From a virus, in the IMG/VR virus record IMGVR_UViG_3300049491_000348, positions 1 through 23,309 of that record: a stretch of DNA of 23,309 nt; one strand, given 5' to 3'. Positions 22,119-23,309 of the stretch are shown piece after piece. The notes under the pieces are model-generated. The model was not told the origin of the DNA, did no database searches, and worked only from the letters and a program-made list of their open reading frames with translations. Position 1 is the first letter of the stretch, and each line of letters starts with the position of its first letter. Made by a program: the position numbers and the translations under genes.

Positions 22119-22130
22119 GTGTATGGACAG
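22119..22130 (-). promoter_or_regulatory. Operator-like site overlapping the RHH -10
   Basis: GTGTATGGACAG, 11 of 12 bases of the shared motif. TACACT on the minus strand (22123-22118) lies within it, followed by a 6-base gap to the RHH ATG. Occupancy would block transcription of the RHH gene. Confidence 0.6.
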
Positions 22131-22152
22131 TGCCAGATGCCAGGCTTGCGCG

Positions 22153-22179
22153 TGTGTATGGACACGCTTTAGGTTCCAC
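22153..22179 (-). promoter_or_regulatory. Second RHH operator and long repeat element
   Basis: Contains the exact 12-mer (22154-22165) inside GCGTGT-N6-ACACGC, and on the minus strand the element GTGGAACC-N3-AGCGTGTCCATACACA also found at 1535-1561. It lies between the leftward RHH gene and the rightward mini-gene operon starting at 22209, so it could act on both. Confidence 0.6.
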
Positions 22180-22208
22180 GACGACTGAGCAACAGGGAGA
22201 GACACTCA

Positions 22209-22421
22209 ATGGGGATGTGTTCGCATGCGCACGATAACGACAATGATCCAATACTCAGCCTGTCCTGTTACGTTGCCCAGCCTGAGGATGTCCTGCGCGT
22301 CACCATCGACATATGTCCTGAGGTGACAGACACCCAAACAGCAGTGATAGCAAAGCATCTCAGCGATGCGCTCTACTCGATAGGCAGGGCAGCGATGCGC
22401 TCAGCACAGGAGGCGAACTGA
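22209..22421 (+). CDS. 70-aa small protein, unknown
   Basis: GGGAGAG precedes the ATG. The start has MCSHAHDNDNDP, a His/Asp-rich patch that may bind metal. Then a beta-alpha section (DVLRVTIDICPEVTDTQTAV, then KHLSDALYSIGRAAM). Family not recognised. First gene of the rightward mini-gene train; its stop overlaps the next start. Confidence 0.6.
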   Translation: MGMCSHAHDNDNDPILSLSCYVAQPEDVLRVTIDICPEVTDTQTAVIAKHLSDALYSIGRAAMRSAQEAN

Positions 22422-22555
22422 TGGACTGGTGGCTAATCGCCTTCGGCGCAGTGTGTCTGGCTGCAGGCCTGGCCCTGCAATGGAGCGTACGCAGGGACAT
22501 GCGCAGGGACGCGGCTGAGGTGCGCGCGCTGATGGACAGGCAGCCCTATGAGTAG
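22421..22555 (+). CDS. 44-aa single-pass membrane protein
   Basis: AGGAGG ribosome site, TGATG overlap. The N-terminal helix WWLIAFGAVCLAAGLALQW spans a membrane, followed by a positively charged cytoplasmic-type tail SVRRDMRRDAAEVRALMDRQ. It overlaps the lipoprotein gene by eight bases. A role at the cell envelope, such as exclusion of other phages, is a guess. Confidence 0.6.
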   Translation: MDWWLIAFGAVCLAAGLALQWSVRRDMRRDAAEVRALMDRQPYE

Positions 22556-22706
22556 GCGCCTGGCGCTGGGCCTGGTGCTGGTGTGCTGCTGTGTTGGGGG
22601 CTGCGCACCAACACCTGCACCCACTGTGACATCCACTGTGACGCTGGATGTTTGGCCACAGGTCACGCGCGTTGTGATGCCTGAAGACCTGGACCGGTGC
22701 GGCTGA
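22548..22706 (+). CDS. 52-aa putative lipoprotein
   Basis: SRRLALGLVLVCCCVGGCAP has the n-region, hydrophobic core and a VGGC lipobox with C19 as the likely lipidated residue. The mature part is a short Thr/Pro-rich linker and about 20 residues. Lipoproteins in early or lysogenic phage regions often mediate superinfection exclusion; an Rz1-like role is less likely in a Gram-positive host. The gene overlaps both neighbours. Confidence 0.6.
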   Translation: MSRRLALGLVLVCCCVGGCAPTPAPTVTSTVTLDVWPQVTRVVMPEDLDRCG

Positions 22707-22840
22707 TGAGTGAGCTGGCTGCTGCTGCAGCGGATATCAGCCAGGTCCTGCCATGCCTGGGCTGTGGCCTGTGGGTCAGTGGGCGCGATGACTACTGTGC
22801 AGCCTGCTGGGATGACGTACTGGACTGGCTGGGCTGGTGA
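22706..22840 (+). CDS. 44-aa zinc-ribbon mini-protein
   Basis: Overlaps the lipoprotein stop (TGATGA). Two CxxC pairs, LPCLGCGLW and YCAACWDD, make a near-minimal zinc ribbon. The tail is acidic and tryptophan-rich (DVLDWLGW). Function unknown; one of several such mini-proteins in the window. Confidence 0.6.
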   Translation: MSELAAAAADISQVLPCLGCGLWVSGRDDYCAACWDDVLDWLGW

Positions 22841-22842
22841 CA

Positions 22843-22965
22843 ATGGATGCCATGGCAAGGCGCTGGGTGTTCACCCTGGATGCTGGCTGGGTCTGGGTAG
22901 TCGTTGCGCTGCTGGTGTTCTGGGGCGCAGTGGCCCTGCTGCTGTGGCTGGTGCTCAGTGACTGA
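22843..22965 (+). CDS. 40-aa single-pass membrane protein
   Basis: ATG two bases after the previous stop. ARRW at the N-terminus then a long hydrophobic stretch (WVWVVVALLVFWGAVALLLW, then LVLSD), consistent with one membrane helix, N-terminus inside. Very little soluble part. It could be a holin-like peptide or exclusion factor; no evidence decides. It overlaps the next gene by eight bases. Confidence 0.55.
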   Translation: MDAMARRWVFTLDAGWVWVVVALLVFWGAVALLLWLVLSD

Positions 22966-23131
22966 GGCACCCATTCGCAGCCTCACCCAGGGGCCAGGCT
23001 GGGTGCTGTGCTGCATCTGCTACACCAGGCATGAGCGCCCCTACCCTGACCTATGGCGCGGCACTGATGGTGTCCTGGTGGATGTCTGCGCTGGCCAGTG
23101 CGCCATTGATGCAGGGCTGACCAATGACTGA
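22958..23131 (+). CDS. 57-aa zinc-binding mini-protein
   Basis: GTG start within the preceding gene. LCCICYTRHERPYPD and VDVCAGQCAIDAG supply four or five cysteines for a zinc site. It resembles other small actinophage proteins of the form CxxC...LWRGTDGVLVDVC. Function unknown. Confidence 0.55.
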   Translation: MTEAPIRSLTQGPGWVLCCICYTRHERPYPDLWRGTDGVLVDVCAGQCAIDAGLTND

Positions 23132-23309
23132 GCGCTGCCCTACCTGTGGTGACAGGGACTGCAGGGTTGAGCCCAATGGCAGTGAGCTGGCTGCCTTCCA
23201 CCTGATCCTGGTGACGCGCACCAGGCTGGAGTGCTCAGTGCTGTGCGAGGCTGGCACCCCTCACCTGCATGAGTACCGCGCAAGGGATGTGCAGGGCACC
23301 CCCTCCACC
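23124..23309 (+). CDS. Zinc-ribbon protein, 3' partial
   Basis: Starts with MTERCPTCGDRDC eight bases before the previous stop and stays open to the window end (62 codons seen). Further cysteines in LECSVLCEAGTPHLHEY complete a likely treble-clef site. It continues the mini-gene train; the end is outside the window. Confidence 0.6.
   Translation, partial: MTERCPTCGDRDCRVEPNGSELAAFHLILVTRTRLECSVLCEAGTPHLHEYRARDVQGTPST

Noticed and set aside
21911-22421. Toxin-antitoxin pair including the RHH protein
   Set aside because: The 70-aa gene at 22209 is divergent and shows no toxin family, and the convergent gene at 21666 is a zinc protein.
22421-22706. Rz/Rz1 spanin pair
   Set aside because: The membrane protein lacks a long periplasmic coiled coil, the host appears Gram-positive, and the genes are far from the lysin.

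Overview
The window reads as most of a compact temperate siphovirus (or prophage) of a high-GC Gram-positive host, most likely an actinomycete. The reasons are the HK97-type head and long-tail gene order, many tiny overlapping genes, small CxxC zinc-ribbon proteins typical of actinophages, a large serine integrase, and an M15 peptidase lysin. No mycolyl-ester hydrolase (LysB) is visible, so the host may lack a mycomembrane. The host genus cannot be read from the sequence. The DNA is GC-rich but looks poor in CpG outside GCGC contexts.

Layout. Positions 33-14979, all on the + strand, are the late module: large terminase, three zinc-binding small proteins, a tiny membrane protein, a terminator, portal, prohead protease, major capsid protein, a small decoration-like protein, head-tail connectors, major tail protein, an HK97 gp10-like protein, a tail assembly chaperone with a programmed -1 frameshift, tape measure (928 aa), a large minor tail protein, a short receptor-binding-type protein, two mini-genes and the lysin. 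Positions 15062-17329 are the lysogeny switch: serine integrase, bidirectional terminator, leftward XRE repressor, an operator-rich divergent region and a Cro-like XRE protein. Positions 17326-21491 are the early module, almost all translationally coupled: RusA-like resolvase, a ParB/DGQxR-fold protein, a RecT-like annealing protein, zinc ribbons and a winged-helix protein. Positions 21490-21564 carry three palindromic iterons that look like a replication origin. Positions 21666-23309 hold a convergent ribbon-helix-helix (RHH) regulator followed by a train of 40-70 aa genes (zinc ribbons, single-pass membrane proteins, a lipoprotein) that runs off the end. No gene-free stretch exceeds about 240 bases.

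Working model. Two DNA-binding systems appear to tie the modules together. One is a GGGTWACC motif at the repressor/Cro intergenic region, upstream of the integrase and upstream of the portal. The other is an exact or near-exact 12-mer, GTGTATGGACAC, at the RHH gene, on the integrase start codon and between the terminase and the next gene. Replication seems to be host-dependent, with the winged-helix protein plus iterons as a lambda-O-like initiator and origin, and RecT and RusA for recombination. No primase, helicase, polymerase, small terminase or convincing holin is seen; some may lie outside the window.
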